Shown piece by piece: positions 36,457 through 47,291 of a stretch of DNA of 64,000 nucleotides. Position numbers and translations under genes: made by a program. The notes below the pieces were generated by a model that did not search any database, was not told where the DNA came from, and saw only the letters and a list, made by a program, of their open reading frames with translations. How positions within the stretch are numbered: the first letter of the stretch is position 1; the number at the start of each line of letters is the position of its first letter. The DNA comes from an uncultured Clostridia bacterium (GTDB lineage Bacteria; Bacillota; Clostridia; Oscillospirales; Acutalibacteraceae): contig CANQPS010000002.1 of the NCBI GenBank assembly GCA_947625785.1, positions 62,001 to 126,000 of the forward strand, read 5' to 3'.

Positions 36457-37824
36457 TTACTTACCAACACAAAAATGCGAAAATACAGAAGATACAACAG
36501 CTTCTGTAACTCTTTCTCCTGTAAGTTCCAGCAATGATTGTATGGCATATTCCAAAGAAACCGTAACAGCATCTAATGTCATACCATATTCAAGAGATTC
36601 CAAACTCTCTTTTAAATAATTTAATGCCTCCTGTGCAGAAAAACGCTGTCTTTCATTAGCAATCATACCCTCAGATGAATTAATATTATCTGTTCCCATA
36701 ATACTTATTATTTCTTTTTCAAGTTTTTCTATTCCGCTGCCGTCTTTGGCAGATATAAAAATTATATGATTTACATAATTCTTTATTTTATCAGTATCTA
36801 AAATACATTCTAAATCACTTTTATTAATAATTGCTATCGTATTATTTTTATCAAGTATAGATAAAATTTCAATATCATCACTGTCCAGTTCTCTCGAACC
36901 ATCAAAAACAGCGAGTACTAAACTACTGTTCATAATTCTCGATTTAGCTTTACCGACACCAATGCTTTCAACTAAATCATCAGTTGTCCTTATTCCTGCC
37001 GTATCAGACAAATTTATTGCAATATCGTTTAATATAATAGTTTCTTCTACTATATCCCTTGTAGTACCCGGAATATTCGTAACTATTGAGCGTTCACAGC
37101 CTGAAAGCAAATTCATTAAAGTTGATTTTCCTACATTTGCCTTTCCCGCTATAACAGTATCTATACCTTCTTTTATAACCTTCCCTTTATCATACTGCGA
37201 CAGTAGATTTTCTAACTCATCAATTCCCTTTTGTATAGATAGCTTTAAAGCATTATTTGTTACTTCCGGTATATCTTCCTCCGGATAATCAGCCCAAGCC
37301 GATAAATGTGCCGCACTGTTTATTAAACTTTCTTTAATATTATCAATTCTTTTTCTTAGCTTTCCTTCAAGACAAGCCATAGCTGCTTTTGCCGATTGAT
37401 TTCCTTTAGCTCCAATAATATCCATAACAGCTTCTGCCTCAGTTAATCCCATTTTGCCATTTAGGAATGCTCTTTTTGTAAACTCTCCTGCCTCAGCTAA
37501 AACCGCACCACTATTTAGTACAGCTCTTAATACATTTTTTATAACGACAAGTCCGCCGTGACAGGATAATTCAACAACATTTTCTCCTGTATAGCTGTGT
37601 GGATTTCTGAACAACAATGCTACACATTCATCAATCTTATTACCGTCACTATATACACTTCCATAAAGAGCCGTATAACCTTTTATATCAGAAATTTTTT
37701 TACCGCTTACAGATTTGAAAACTTTATCAGCAATATCTATTGCATTATCTCCTGATATTCTTATAATGCCTATGCCGCCTGCTCCCTGTGCCGTTGAAAT
37801 GGCTGCGATTGTTTTATTACTCAT
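36457..37824 (-). CDS. mnmE: tRNA modification GTPase MnmE
   Basis: 455 residues. N-terminal folate-binding domain (AAISTAQGAGGIGIIRISG), helical domain, inserted G domain with GKANVGKSTLMN, DTAGI and NKSD, and the C-terminal FCVGK carrying the conserved Cys. AAGG upstream of the ATG is modest. A parS site lies about 115 bases upstream. Confidence 0.97.
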   Translation of the reverse strand: MSNKTIAAISTAQGAGGIGIIRISGDNAIDIADKVFKSVSGKKISDIKGYTALYGSVYSDGNKIDECVALLFRNPHSYTGENVVELSCHGGLVVIKNVLRAVLNSGAVLAEAGEFTKRAFLNGKMGLTEAEAVMDIIGAKGNQSAKAAMACLEGKLRKRIDNIKESLINSAAHLSAWADYPEEDIPEVTNNALKLSIQKGIDELENLLSQYDKGKVIKEGIDTVIAGKANVGKSTLMNLLSGCERSIVTNIPGTTRDIVEETIILNDIAINLSDTAGIRTTDDLVESIGVGKAKSRIMNSSLVLAVFDGSRELDSDDIEILSILDKNNTIAIINKSDLECILDTDKIKNYVNHIIFISAKDGSGIEKLEKEIISIMGTDNINSSEGMIANERQRFSAQEALNYLKESLESLEYGMTLDAVTVSLEYAIQSLLELTGERVTEAVVSSVFSHFCVGK

Positions 37825-37940
37825 AAATTAACCTTCATTCCTTATTAATAATTAACCAAACTATCAAAAAGCCTTTGAAAAATCATTTATATTATATCAC
37901 TATAATTATACTTTATCAAGTACAGCCGAATATCACAAAA

Positions 37941-37956
37941 TGTTTCACGTGAAACA
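37941..37956. promoter_or_regulatory. parS site 3
   Basis: Exact TGTTTCACGTGAAACA between the divergent mnmE and parA genes. The palindrome extends on both sides with AAAA/TTTT. Confidence 0.97.
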
Positions 37957-38051
37957 TTTTAATAATCAAACGGTAAAATTATATATAAAAAACCCCTTTT
38001 ATTAATCCATAAAAAGTGGTATAATTTTATAAGTTATAAGGAGTGAATATA

Positions 38052-38816
38052 ATGGGAAAAATAATATCTGTGACAAATCAGAAAGGTGGGGTTGGTAAAA
38101 CAACAACATCTGTAAATCTTGCGGCAGGACTTAGTATGCTTGGACATAAAACCTTGCTTGTAGATACCGACCCACAGGGCAATGCCACAAGTGGTGTTGG
38201 AATCGACAGAAGAAGCAATAAATTATCAACATACAATTTACTTGTAGAAAATATTGATACAAACGAATGTATAGTAAGAACCGAATTTGAAAATCTCAGC
38301 ATAATTCCATCAAGCGTAGACTTAGCAGCTGCCGAAATTGAATTAATTGAACTGGAACAAAGAATATTTAGATTAAAAAATGCACTTAATAAGGTCAGAG
38401 GGGAATTTGATTTTATAATAATAGATTGTCCTCCATCATTAGGATTGACTACTACAAACGCCCTCTGTGCATCTGATACAATTCTTGTACCAATTCAATG
38501 TGAGTTTTATGCTCTTGAAGGTTTATCACAACTTATGAACACCGTAAGAATAGTAAAAAGACAATATAACAGTATGCTTGAAATTGAAGGTGTTTTACTT
38601 ACAATGTATGATGGAAGATTAAATCTTACACAACAAGTTGTTCAAGAAGTAAAAAAATACTTTCCTAAAAAAGTCTTTGGTACAGTTATTCCAAGAACGG
38701 TAAGATTATCGGAAGCACCGAGCTTCGGCAAACCTATACAATATTTTGATAAATCAAGTAAAGGTGCTGCTGCATACAACGAACTTGCAAAAGAAATATC
38801 AAGTAAATTAAAGTAA
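38052..38816 (+). CDS. parA: Chromosome partitioning ATPase ParA (Soj)
   Basis: 254 residues. Deviant Walker A KGGVGKTTTSVNLA at the start, IIDCPPSLG Walker B, and PRTVRLSEAPSFGKP, the usual chromosomal ParA tail. It moves or organises ParB-parS complexes, and in Bacillus also regulates DnaA. The ATG at 38052 follows AAGGAG by 8 bases; a GTG at 38043 lies too near. It is transcribed toward the origin, opposite to flanking mnmE and gyrA. Confidence 0.97.
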   Translation: MGKIISVTNQKGGVGKTTTSVNLAAGLSMLGHKTLLVDTDPQGNATSGVGIDRRSNKLSTYNLLVENIDTNECIVRTEFENLSIIPSSVDLAAAEIELIELEQRIFRLKNALNKVRGEFDFIIIDCPPSLGLTTTNALCASDTILVPIQCEFYALEGLSQLMNTVRIVKRQYNSMLEIEGVLLTMYDGRLNLTQQVVQEVKKYFPKKVFGTVIPRTVRLSEAPSFGKPIQYFDKSSKGAAAYNELAKEISSKLK

Positions 38817-38854
38817 TAAATAAATCACTTTTTTAAAAATCGAGGTGTTAAAAA

Positions 38855-39727
38855 ATGACAGTAAAAAAGGGTGGATTAGGCAGAGGTTTAAGTGCAATTT
38901 TAATGGACAATGATATTGAGGATTGCAATAGTACAGTTATGTTAAAAATTTCTGAAATTGAACCTAACAGAGAACAGCCAAGAACAAATTTCAACGATGA
39001 ATCACTTGCACAGTTAGCTGAATCAATAGCCCAACACGGAGTTTTACAACCACTTATAGTAAGACCTATATTAGGCGGCGGATATCAGATAATAGCAGGG
39101 GAAAGAAGATGGAGAGCTTGCAGAATGTCAGGAATAACCGAAGTACCTGTAATTATAAGAGAAATGACCGACAGCAAAGTTCTTGAAATTGCTTTAATTG
39201 AAAATCTCCAAAGAGAAGATTTAACTCCTATCGAGGAAGCACTTGGCTATAAATCTCTTATGGAAAACTATAATTTTACGCAAGATGAAATTGCCAAAAG
39301 TGTAGGTAAATCAAGATCAGCCGTTGCAAATGCTATGCGGCTTTTATCATTACCGGATGATGTGATAGAATTAATCAAAGAAGATAAAATCAGTCCGGGA
39401 CACGGCAGAACCTTGTTGTCTTTACAAAATCAGGAAGACATTATAAAGTTTGCAAAAATGACAGCAGATAAAAACCTATCGGTAAGGGAACTCGAAAAAA
39501 TAGTTAAAATCACAAACGAAAATAATTCACAAACTAAACAAAAGGTAGTTGAAAAAAGGGTTTCATTTTATGATGAAGTGGAGCTTGCCTTAAATCAACA
39601 TCTTTGCCGAAAGGTAAAAGTCAAAGGTGGTATCAAGGATAAAGGAACACTTGAAATCGAGTTTTACAATAAGGAAGATTTAGCAGACCTTGCAAGATTA
39701 TTAGGCCGTGAATATGATATATTTTAA
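38855..39727 (+). CDS. parB: Chromosome partitioning protein ParB (Spo0J)
   Basis: 290 residues. CTPase/N domain with LAESIAQHGVLQPLIVR, GERRWRA and ENLQREDLTPIEEALGY intact; helix-turn-helix QDEIAKSVGKSRSAVANAMRLLSLP for parS recognition; C-terminal dimerisation region. GAGGTG precedes the ATG. Unlike the paralogue at 32815 it keeps all nucleotide motifs, so it is the likely parS-binding clamp. Confidence 0.97.
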   Translation: MTVKKGGLGRGLSAILMDNDIEDCNSTVMLKISEIEPNREQPRTNFNDESLAQLAESIAQHGVLQPLIVRPILGGGYQIIAGERRWRACRMSGITEVPVIIREMTDSKVLEIALIENLQREDLTPIEEALGYKSLMENYNFTQDEIAKSVGKSRSAVANAMRLLSLPDDVIELIKEDKISPGHGRTLLSLQNQEDIIKFAKMTADKNLSVRELEKIVKITNENNSQTKQKVVEKRVSFYDEVELALNQHLCRKVKVKGGIKDKGTLEIEFYNKEDLADLARLLGREYDIF

Positions 39728-39739
39728 TACATAATAATT

Positions 39740-39777
39740 TGGGCTGTACATAAAATTGTACAGCCCTTTATATTTTT
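39740..39777. terminator. Terminator after parB
   Basis: Perfect 10-bp stem GGGCTGTACA / TGTACAGCCC (39740-39765) followed by TTTATATTTTT. Confidence 0.92.
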
Positions 39778-39845
39778 CAACTTTTTTCTGATAAAATGTT
39801 GAAAACAAAGATAAATAAGATTTTTATTCAGTTAGGTTTTAAAAA

Positions 39846-39861
39846 TGTTTCACGTGAAACA
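39846..39861. promoter_or_regulatory. parS site 4, at the end of gyrA
   Basis: Exact TGTTTCACGTGAAACA three bases beyond the gyrA stop codon. With flanking AAAAA/TTTTT it forms a longer palindrome that could also end gyrA transcription. Confidence 0.97.
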
Positions 39862-39864
39862 TTT

Positions 39865-42399
39865 TTATTCAATGACACCTTTTATTTCATTTTCAGGTAT
39901 TGTATCATTGCTATCCAATTCAGAATTTTCATCTGATTGTTCATCACCTGCTTTATTTTCCTGATGCGGTGCACGGGCAACAGTAACAATCTTGTTTTCA
40001 TTTTTATTAATTTTCATAACAAGAACACCTTTACTTGTTCTATTGCAAACTCGAATGGAACTTGCCTCTATTCTAATGATAACACCATCTTCTGCAATAA
40101 TAATAATATCATCTACCATATCAACGGCTTTAATTGCAGCTACATCACCATATTTTTCTGTATGATAGTTAATTAAACCCTTGCCGCCACGACTTTGAAC
40201 TTTATAATCTGATAATTCAGACAATCTGCCATAACCCGTTTCAGAAACGGTAAGTATGCGGCAATCCTCTCTTAATCTTGACATACCAATTACACAGTCG
40301 TCATCTTCAAGGGTAATTGCCTTAATGCCTCTTGAACTTCTGCCACTTGGTCTTATATCATTTTCGTTAAAGCGAATAGCTTTACCCTTTTTAGTAGCGA
40401 CAAGTAAATCATCATTACCCGATGTTAATCTAATCCAGGCAAGCTCGTCGTCATCTTCAAGATTTATGGCAATAACACCATTTTTACGAATATTTGAAAA
40501 GGCCTCCATAGTAGTTCTTTTTATTATACCCTTTCTCGTAATCATAACGAGAAATTTCATAACATCGTTTTGAGGAAGTCGTATCATAGAGGTAACTTTT
40601 TCCTCACCGGATAAAGGCAATAAATTAGTTATATTAATTCCCTTAGAAGTTCTTGAACCCTCAGGAATTTCAAAACATTTTAAGCGATAGATTTTACCTA
40701 TATTTGTTAAGAACATAACATAATCGTGACTGTTAATAAGGAACATCTCACTTGCGATATCCTCCTCACGCCTTGACATACCGGAAACACCTCTGCCGCC
40801 ACGCTTTTGGGTACGATATGTGTCATTTTTTTGTCTTTTAACATATCCAAATTTAGTTAATGTTAAAACACAAATATCATTAGGTATTAAATCTTCAACA
40901 TCAACTTCACCGCTTATTTGCATAATTTGAGTTTTGCGTTCATCGCTGTATTTATTTTTTATAACTGTAATCTCATCTTTTATAATACCAAGAAGTTTTT
41001 TATTATTGCTTAGTATCTCTTTGTACTCTATAATTTTGGAATTAATTTCGGAAATTTCTTCCTCAATTTTAAATCTTTCCAATCCGGATAATTGGCGTAA
41101 ACGCATATCAACAATAGCCTGTGCCTGAATATCATCAAGATTAAATCTTTCACATAAATTATATTTAGCGTCAGAAGAATCTCTTGAGGAACGAATAATC
41201 TCTATAACCTCATTAATAAAATCAATAGCAGTTTTTAAACCATCTAATATATGAACTCTTTCCTCAGCTTTTTTCAAGTCAAAAATAGTTCTTCTTTTAA
41301 TTATATCTACTTGGAAATCTATATAGTGTTTTAAAATTTCTTTAAGGGTTAAAATTTTAGGTTCGCCGTTGACTATGGCGAGTAGAATTGCACCAAAAGT
41401 AATTTGCATTTGTGTATAGTTAAAGAGATTATTAAGTACTACTTTTGGAGAAGCATCTTTTTTTATACTTATTTCTATATGCATACCCTGCCTGTCGGAA
41501 TGGTCTTCAATATGAGAAATACCTTCAAGTTTTTTATCTTTGACCATTTGTGCTATATTTTCAATAAGCCTTGCTTTATTAACCTGATAAGGCAGTTCGG
41601 TAACAACAATTTTAAATTTATTATTTTTTTCTTCAACTATTTCAGCTTTTGCTCTTATATATATTTTTCCTTTACCTGTTGCATAAGCACTTTTTATACC
41701 TGACCTTCCCATAATAATACCGCCTGTTGGGAAATCAGGTCCTTTTATACATTCCATAATTTGTTCAAGAGAAGCGTCCGGATTATCTATAAGTAAGCAA
41801 ATGGCGTCAATAGTTTCGCCAAGATTATGTGGCGGAATATTAGTTGCCATACCTACTGCAATACCTGTCGAGCCGTTGACGAGAATATTAGGAAATCTTG
41901 ACGGCAAAACAGTAGGTTCTTTTCTTGTATCGTCATAATTAGGTGCGAAATCAACAGTTTCTTTTTCAATATCAGTAAGCATTTCAACACTAATCTTACT
42001 CATTCTGGATTCTGTATAACGGTAAGCAGCCGGAGGGTCACCGTCAATAGAACCAAAGTTACCGTGACCATCAACAAGCACATATCTCATAGAAAAATCT
42101 TGTGCAAGTCTTACGAGTGCATCATAAACGGAGGCATCACCGTGTGGGTGATATCTACCCAGAACATTACCAACAGTATTTGCACATTTTCTGTATGCTT
42201 TATCAGGGTAGAGATTGTCCTCAAATTGACTGTATAAAATCCTTCTGTGTACAGGTTTAAGACCATCTCTTACATCAGGCAAGGCTCTTGACACTATTAC
42301 AGACATTGAATATTCTATAAAGGATTTTCTCATTTCTTTTTCAATATCAACATTTATAATCTTGCCCTCGATTTTATCTTCATTCTGTTCCAAACTCAA
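39865..42399 (-). CDS. gyrA: DNA gyrase subunit A
   Basis: 844 residues, TTG start with AAGGGTG upstream. Breakage-reunion domain with the catalytic Tyr near residue 128 ([10 protein letters not shown]) and a C-terminal beta-pinwheel; the GyrA box reads QKRGGRG, which marks gyrase rather than topoisomerase IV. The quinolone region reads [10 protein letters not shown]: Ala 89 stands where E. coli has Ser 83, as in mycobacteria. The C-terminus is acidic ([12 protein letters not shown]). Separated from gyrB by two small genes instead of adjoining it. Confidence 0.97.
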   Translation of the reverse strand: MSLEQNEDKIEGKIINVDIEKEMRKSFIEYSMSVIVSRALPDVRDGLKPVHRRILYSQFEDNLYPDKAYRKCANTVGNVLGRYHPHGDASVYDALVRLAQDFSMRYVLVDGHGNFGSIDGDPPAAYRYTESRMSKISVEMLTDIEKETVDFAPNYDDTRKEPTVLPSRFPNILVNGSTGIAVGMATNIPPHNLGETIDAICLLIDNPDASLEQIMECIKGPDFPTGGIIMGRSGIKSAYATGKGKIYIRAKAEIVEEKNNKFKIVVTELPYQVNKARLIENIAQMVKDKKLEGISHIEDHSDRQGMHIEISIKKDASPKVVLNNLFNYTQMQITFGAILLAIVNGEPKILTLKEILKHYIDFQVDIIKRRTIFDLKKAEERVHILDGLKTAIDFINEVIEIIRSSRDSSDAKYNLCERFNLDDIQAQAIVDMRLRQLSGLERFKIEEEISEINSKIIEYKEILSNNKKLLGIIKDEITVIKNKYSDERKTQIMQISGEVDVEDLIPNDICVLTLTKFGYVKRQKNDTYRTQKRGGRGVSGMSRREEDIASEMFLINSHDYVMFLTNIGKIYRLKCFEIPEGSRTSKGINITNLLPLSGEEKVTSMIRLPQNDVMKFLVMITRKGIIKRTTMEAFSNIRKNGVIAINLEDDDELAWIRLTSGNDDLLVATKKGKAIRFNENDIRPSGRSSRGIKAITLEDDDCVIGMSRLREDCRILTVSETGYGRLSELSDYKVQSRGGKGLINYHTEKYGDVAAIKAVDMVDDIIIIAEDGVIIRIEASSIRVCNRTSKGVLVMKINKNENKIVTVARAPHQENKAGDEQSDENSELDSNDTIPENEIKGVIE

Positions 42400-42424
42400 A
42401 ATTTACACCCTTTCTTTTTATATT

Positions 42425-42844
42425 TTACTCCATTGAATTTTTAAGAGTATTATAAATATCTAAGTTTTTCTTTTTGATACTCACTACTTTAAAATCATTT
42501 GCATTCACAAAAGCGTGAACAGTGCTGCCCTTTGCGATAACAGCATTATCCGAAACTCTGATAACCTCATAGCTAAAAGTAATATTTGAATATTTCAGTT
42601 CACTGATAGTGGTTTGAATAATAAGTTCATCTTCATATTTAGCGGGTAATAAATAAACGCAGTTTAGAGAAACCAACGGCAGCATAATCCCATCTTTTTC
42701 CATTTGCGAATATGAATATCCCAAATACTTTATGAAATCGGTTCTTCCCACTTCAAACCATACCGGATATACGGAATGATGAATAATACCCATCTGGTCT
42801 GTTTCAGCATATCTTGCTATAATTTTACTTTGCGATTTAACCAT
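42425..42844 (-). CDS. Acyl-CoA thioesterase, YbgC/4HBT hotdog family
   Basis: 139 residues. RYAETDQMGIIHHSVYPVWFEVGRTDFIKYLG is the catalytic signature, with the Asp of ETDQMG, and the hotdog fold pattern follows. It should hydrolyse an acyl-CoA thioester; the acyl chain cannot be told. AAGGAAAGG lies before the ATG. It lies 25 bases upstream of gyrA on the same strand. Confidence 0.88.
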   Translation of the reverse strand: MVKSQSKIIARYAETDQMGIIHHSVYPVWFEVGRTDFIKYLGYSYSQMEKDGIMLPLVSLNCVYLLPAKYEDELIIQTTISELKYSNITFSYEVIRVSDNAVIAKGSTVHAFVNANDFKVVSIKKKNLDIYNTLKNSME

Positions 42845-42881
42845 AATAAAAGTGACCTTTCCTTATAATAATTCAAACATA

Positions 42882-43487
42882 TCAAAATTCATCTTCATTA
42901 TTCTTCATACCAACGGACAGCATAATAGCAGAAACCTCAGCCAATAAATCAGGTTCTATTGCTCTGTGCGGAATTATACACGATTTTTCTTTACTTGTAA
43001 TAACAAATAAATTATTTATTTCTTGTACCTGACAATCATCATTAAAATCAATATGCCATTTTCCCTCATCACTGCCAATATCCAACCTATCGGAAAATAT
43101 AGAAACTTTAAGTTCTTTATCACTGTTGTTTGCCATATTTTTAGCAAAACTTTTTACATATAGCTTAGGAATAATTAATATGCCCAATATACTAATTACA
43201 CAAAACACAGCCATAAAAATATTTGTTATATTTCTATTGTATATATAGAAACCTAAAAATCCGCAAAGCAACACCAAAAATGTAATTATATAAATACGGT
43301 CTTTCTTTTTGCCGTTGGCCCTAAATAAATTTCCGTAATAAACGGCATCAAAAATTTCATTTTGTGTGAGAGTATAAGACAATTTTATTCCTATGTTATC
43401 ACTTTCAAATTCAGAGCTTTGACTATCCTCAATAATCTCTGCCTCTGTGCCGTCCCAAATAGAGTGTTCGTCATTATTTTCTTTCAT
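42882..43487 (-). CDS. YcxB-like membrane protein
   Basis: 201 residues. An acidic N-terminus, the segment YTLTQNEIFDAVYYGNLFR, two adjacent membrane helices (about 70-115), and a C-terminal beta domain (KVSIFSDRLDIGSDEGKWHIDFNDDCQVQEINNLFVITSKEKSCIIPHRAI) resembling the YcxB-like family. Function unknown. GAGGAG precedes the ATG; it sits 29 bases after gyrB. Confidence 0.7.
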   Translation of the reverse strand: MKENNDEHSIWDGTEAEIIEDSQSSEFESDNIGIKLSYTLTQNEIFDAVYYGNLFRANGKKKDRIYIITFLVLLCGFLGFYIYNRNITNIFMAVFCVISILGILIIPKLYVKSFAKNMANNSDKELKVSIFSDRLDIGSDEGKWHIDFNDDCQVQEINNLFVITSKEKSCIIPHRAIEPDLLAEVSAIMLSVGMKNNEDEF

Positions 43488-43516
43488 TTGTTAAAAAACT
43501 CCTCTTGCTGCACGAT

Positions 43517-45460
43517 TTATATATCAAGATTTTGTGCATACTTAGCGTTTTTCTCAATAAATTCTCGTCTTGGTTCAACTTTATCGCCCATAAGTATCGT
43601 AAAAATCTCATCTGCGGCAATAGCGTCTTCCATTTCAACTTTAAGCATAATTCTTGTTTCAGGGTTCATAGTAGTTTCCCAAAGCTGTTCAGGATCCATT
43701 TCACCAAGACCTTTATAGCGTTGAATATCACATTTACCGCCAAGTTGTTCGATAATTCTATCTCTTTCAGAATCTGAAAAGGCGTAGATATGTGTTTTAT
43801 TTTTAGTCAGTCTGAACAGCGGCGGCTGTGCGATATAAATATGGCCTTGTTCAATCAATGGTCGCATAAATCTAAAAAAGAATGTCAAAAGCAAGGTTCT
43901 GATATGAGAGCCGTCGACATCAGCATCGGCCATAATTATAACTCTGTTGTACCTTAACTTTGAAATATCAAAATCCTCACCTATACCACAGCCAAGTGCA
44001 GTAATAACAGGCATAAGCTTATCATTTCCGTAAACTCTGTCGAGTCTTGCCTTTTCAACATTTAGCATTTTGCCCCATAAAGGTAATATAGCCTGAATTT
44101 TTCTGTCTCTGCCGCCCTTTGCAGAACCGCCTGCCGAATCTCCCTCAACTATAAAAATTTCTGTTTCCTGTGGATTTTTAGATTGACAGTCTGCCAATTT
44201 GCCCGGCATAGATGCCGAATCCATAGCATTTTTTCTTCTGGCTAAATCACGGGCTTTGCGGGCTGCCTCTCTTGCTCTTGATGCCATCAAAGATTTTTCG
44301 ATAATAGCTCTTGCGGTTGCAGGATTTTCTTCAAGATAAACCATAAGTTTTTCGGATACAAGTTTATCTATAAAATATTTTATATATGTGTTGCCGAGTT
44401 TAATTTTAGTTTGACTTTCAAATTGTGCCTCTTTAAGTTTGACGCTTATAACAGCGGTCAAGCCTTCCCTTACATCATCTCCGGATAATGCTTTTTCATT
44501 CTCCTTAATAAGATTAAATTTTTTTGCATATTCATTCATAACCTTAGTCAAGGCACGCTTAAAGCCTTCCTCGTGAGTACCGCCATCAGTCGTATGCATA
44601 TTATTTGCAAAAGATAAAATAAGGTCGTTATAGCTTTCATTATACTGCAAGGCTATTTCCGCATAGGCAACGTGTTCTTCATCGCTGAAAGAACCTGAAA
44701 ATTTAATAATATCCTCGTGGATTACATCGAGTGACCTTTTTTTATGAATATATTCAACAAAACTCATAACACCGCCCTTGTAGCAGAAATGTTCGGTAAT
44801 CGGTTCTTGATTTCTTTTATCCGTCAGAATTATATTTATACCGGCATTAAGAAATGCCTGTTCCCTTAATCTTGTTTCAAGCACTTCAAATTCATAAACA
44901 TCTGTTTCCGTAAATATTTCTTTATCAGCCTTAAATAATACTTCCGTGCCTTTTTTTGTAGTTTCGCCGATAATTTCGAGTTCAGACTTAATTTCACCTC
45001 GCTCATATCTTTGGCGATATACATTTTTACCGTCACTGACTTTTACTTCAAGCCATTCCGACAAAGCGTTTACGACAGACGCACCAACTCCGTGTAATCC
45101 CCCCGAAAATTCATAACTTCCGTTTCCGAATTTACCTCCGGCGTGCAAAACAGTAAATACAACCGTAACAGCAGGTATGCCCATTTTAGGCTGAATACCT
45201 ACCGGTATACCTCTGCCGTTATCCTTAACTCTTATAATTTCACCGGGTAAAATATCGACTTCAATTTTATCGCAGTAACCTGCAAGAGCTTCATCAATAG
45301 CATTGTCAACTATTTCGTACACAAGATGATGAAGTCCTCTTGGACCGGTTGAAGATATATACATACCCGGACGCTTTCTGACGGCTTCAAGACCTTCGAG
45401 TACTTGTATTTCGTTGGCACCATATTCTTGGGTAACTTGATTAATTTCAGAATTATCCAT
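43517..45460 (-). CDS. gyrB: DNA gyrase subunit B
   Basis: 647 residues. GHKL ATPase domain ([53 protein letters not shown]), transducer, TOPRIM domain with [23 protein letters not shown], and the C-terminal [17 protein letters not shown] typical of GyrB. The ATG at 45460 is preceded by GGGAGG; an upstream ATG at 45475 overlaps that site. Confidence 0.97.
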   Translation of the reverse strand: MDNSEINQVTQEYGANEIQVLEGLEAVRKRPGMYISSTGPRGLHHLVYEIVDNAIDEALAGYCDKIEVDILPGEIIRVKDNGRGIPVGIQPKMGIPAVTVVFTVLHAGGKFGNGSYEFSGGLHGVGASVVNALSEWLEVKVSDGKNVYRQRYERGEIKSELEIIGETTKKGTEVLFKADKEIFTETDVYEFEVLETRLREQAFLNAGINIILTDKRNQEPITEHFCYKGGVMSFVEYIHKKRSLDVIHEDIIKFSGSFSDEEHVAYAEIALQYNESYNDLILSFANNMHTTDGGTHEEGFKRALTKVMNEYAKKFNLIKENEKALSGDDVREGLTAVISVKLKEAQFESQTKIKLGNTYIKYFIDKLVSEKLMVYLEENPATARAIIEKSLMASRAREAARKARDLARRKNAMDSASMPGKLADCQSKNPQETEIFIVEGDSAGGSAKGGRDRKIQAILPLWGKMLNVEKARLDRVYGNDKLMPVITALGCGIGEDFDISKLRYNRVIIMADADVDGSHIRTLLLTFFFRFMRPLIEQGHIYIAQPPLFRLTKNKTHIYAFSDSERDRIIEQLGGKCDIQRYKGLGEMDPEQLWETTMNPETRIMLKVEMEDAIAADEIFTILMGDKVEPRREFIEKNAKYAQNLDI

Positions 45461-45506
45461 AACAATACCTCCCATTTATGAATAAGGGTAAAAAAACCCT
45501 TTTAAA

Positions 45507-45833
45507 TTATCTTTTTTGATGTTTTGGCATTTTTTTAAATTTGACTGTAAATGGAAAAAATAAAACTGTTAAAAACACCACCAACATATTCACTATTAGC
45601 ATAGAATACAAAGATATATTATTAAAATTTTCAGATGTGAATATTATAAATGTGTCTGCCAAAATTAAAACAGCAGAAACTATAACAAGCAATATATATT
45701 TACCTTTTTTTCTGCTGATACAGAAATTTTTATTGCAATTATAACAAATTTCTTTTTCTTTTTTTGTAATTAATTTAACTTCTTTATAGCTATAAACCGT
45801 ATGACAATACGGACATATAGGAAGTTTCAACAT
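45507..45833 (-). CDS. Small zinc-ribbon membrane protein (CxxC-19-CxxC)
   Basis: About 108 residues. CPYC and CYNC lie 19 residues apart, followed by two membrane helices (LLVIVSAVLILADTFIIF and LYSMLIVNMLVVFLTVLFF) and a basic tail. This resembles the CXXC_20_CXXC group of putative zinc-finger membrane proteins. Three ATGs lie close together; the one at 45833 stands 9 bases after AAGGA and is preferred over 45839 and 45842. Between remB and gyrB, so cotranscribed. Function unknown. Confidence 0.65.
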   Translation of the reverse strand: MLKLPICPYCHTVYSYKEVKLITKKEKEICYNCNKNFCISRKKGKYILLVIVSAVLILADTFIIFTSENFNNISLYSMLIVNMLVVFLTVLFFPFTVKFKKMPKHQKR

Positions 45834-45848
45834 ATTCATCATTCCTTG

Positions 45849-46097
45849 TTAAAACTCAGCTCTTTTTAAGAGGGTAACAGATGACAGTTGACTTATATAA
45901 ACCGTTATATTGTCACCCGTTCCACAAACCACAAAAGATTTTGGCAAATCCAAAGAAACATTAAAAACTTTACCGTTTTTTTCGGCAAGTGCAAGATAAT
46001 TTCTTGTATGCTTTGATATAGTTGTCGTATCCATATCAAAAATTCCTATAATATCTTTAAAATTTATGACTGTGTCCTGTCCTAAGTGCAGATACAT
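45849..46097 (-). CDS. remB: RemB-like DUF370 protein
   Basis: 82 residues. MYLHLGQDTVINFKDIIGIFDMD...SFVVC...VYISQLSSVTLLKRA matches the DUF370 RemB (YaaB) family, found between recF and gyrB in Bacillus exactly as here. In B. subtilis it is linked to extracellular matrix gene control; the molecular role is not well defined. The ATG at 46097 follows GGAG by 9 bases. Confidence 0.88.
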   Translation of the reverse strand: MYLHLGQDTVINFKDIIGIFDMDTTTISKHTRNYLALAEKNGKVFNVSLDLPKSFVVCGTGDNITVYISQLSSVTLLKRAEF

Positions 46098-46118
46098 TTC
46101 AAACACTCCATTTTAATT

Positions 46119-46190
46119 GGCGAGGCTTTGCCCCACGCCCCGTTAATAAAACTTTCAAAAACTTCTAAGGCAAAGGTTTTAGGTCAAGAC
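46119..46190. repeat. Dispersed GC-rich repeat (copy 2, partial)
   Basis: Contains TTGCCCCACGCCCC, then AACTTTCAAAAACTT and GGCAAAGGTTTTAGG, matching in order parts of the longer element at 60165. It separates recF from remB. Confidence 0.6.
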
Positions 46191-47291
46191 TTAGCTTGAA
46201 ATTATACCGCCATCTTGTATATGAAAACTTCTGCCGTTTTGCAGTTTTAGAACAGCGTCTTCACTGCAGCAGGTAATAAAAACTTGTTTATCTTTAATTT
46301 TGTTTATTAAGAAATCTTGTCTTCCGCTGTCAAGCTCGCTCATAACATCATCGAGTAAAATAATTGGTTCTTCACCTGTTATTTCTTTAAGTATTGACGC
46401 CTCAGACAACTTTAATGCCAAAACGCAGGACCTTTGCTGTCCTTGTGAAGCAAATTTTTTTGCATCTTTTCCGTCAATAGTTATTAGCAAATCATCTCTT
46501 TGAGGACCGACGGTTGTAAAACCCAAATTAATAGATTCTTGTAATTTGGTTTTAAGCATATTGTACAGAGATAATTTTATATCTTGGGTATTTTCGCAGT
46601 CCTTTATGTAAGACGGATTATATAATACTCTTAAATGCTCTTTATTGCCCGAAATTCCGTCGTAAAAGGCTTTGGAGTATAAAGATAGCTTGCTGGTATA
46701 ATCGATGCGTTCTGAGGCTATTAAAGCCCCTAAAAACGATAGTTTTTCGTCCCATACATCAAGTGTACTTTCTAATGACGGGGATTTATATAAATTTTTT
46801 AGTAAAGCATTTCGGTGTTCCAATGTTTTATTATAATTAACAAGCAGTGAAACATATGACGGTTTCATTTGACAAATTGTTGTATCAAGAAATTTTCGTC
46901 TTTCCGCAGGGGAGTTTTTAACAAGAGATAAATGTTCCGGGGAAAACACAACACAACAAAATTTTCCGACAATCATAGAAATTGATTTTTTAGGGACATT
47001 GTTCAAAGTGGCTTTTTTATTTTTATTTGAGATAACTATTTTTATACTTTGGCTCCTGTCAATAGTTTTAAATTCACATTCAACCTTCGCAAAATCCTGT
47101 TCAAAAGCAATCAAATTTTTATCTTTATTTCCTCGAAAAGAGTGTCCGCCTGTTAAAATCCATATACTTTCTAAAATATTTGTTTTTCCTTGTGCGTTAT
47201 CCCCATAGATTATATTTATATTGCTGTGCGGAACCAGCTTAGTTTCTTTTAGATTTCTGAAATTTTTATATTGCAGACTAAGTATTTTCAC
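46191..47291 (-). CDS. recF: DNA repair/recombination protein RecF
   Basis: 366 residues. An SMC-like ATPase that loads RecA at gaps with RecO/RecR. Walker A GDNAQGKTNILESI near residue 35, the family YKNFRNL start, and C-terminal FASQGQQRSCVLALKLSEA (signature) and PIILLDDVMSELD (Walker B). The GTG at 47291 overlaps the yaaA stop (GTGA) and follows GAGGT by 9 bases, so the genes are coupled. Confidence 0.95.
   Translation of the reverse strand: MKILSLQYKNFRNLKETKLVPHSNINIIYGDNAQGKTNILESIWILTGGHSFRGNKDKNLIAFEQDFAKVECEFKTIDRSQSIKIVISNKNKKATLNNVPKKSISMIVGKFCCVVFSPEHLSLVKNSPAERRKFLDTTICQMKPSYVSLLVNYNKTLEHRNALLKNLYKSPSLESTLDVWDEKLSFLGALIASERIDYTSKLSLYSKAFYDGISGNKEHLRVLYNPSYIKDCENTQDIKLSLYNMLKTKLQESINLGFTTVGPQRDDLLITIDGKDAKKFASQGQQRSCVLALKLSEASILKEITGEEPIILLDDVMSELDSGRQDFLINKIKDKQVFITCCSEDAVLKLQNGRSFHIQDGGIISS

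Noticed and set aside
38078-38302. Open frame opposite the start of parA
   Set aside because: Shadow of a well-supported gene; no RBS or family match.
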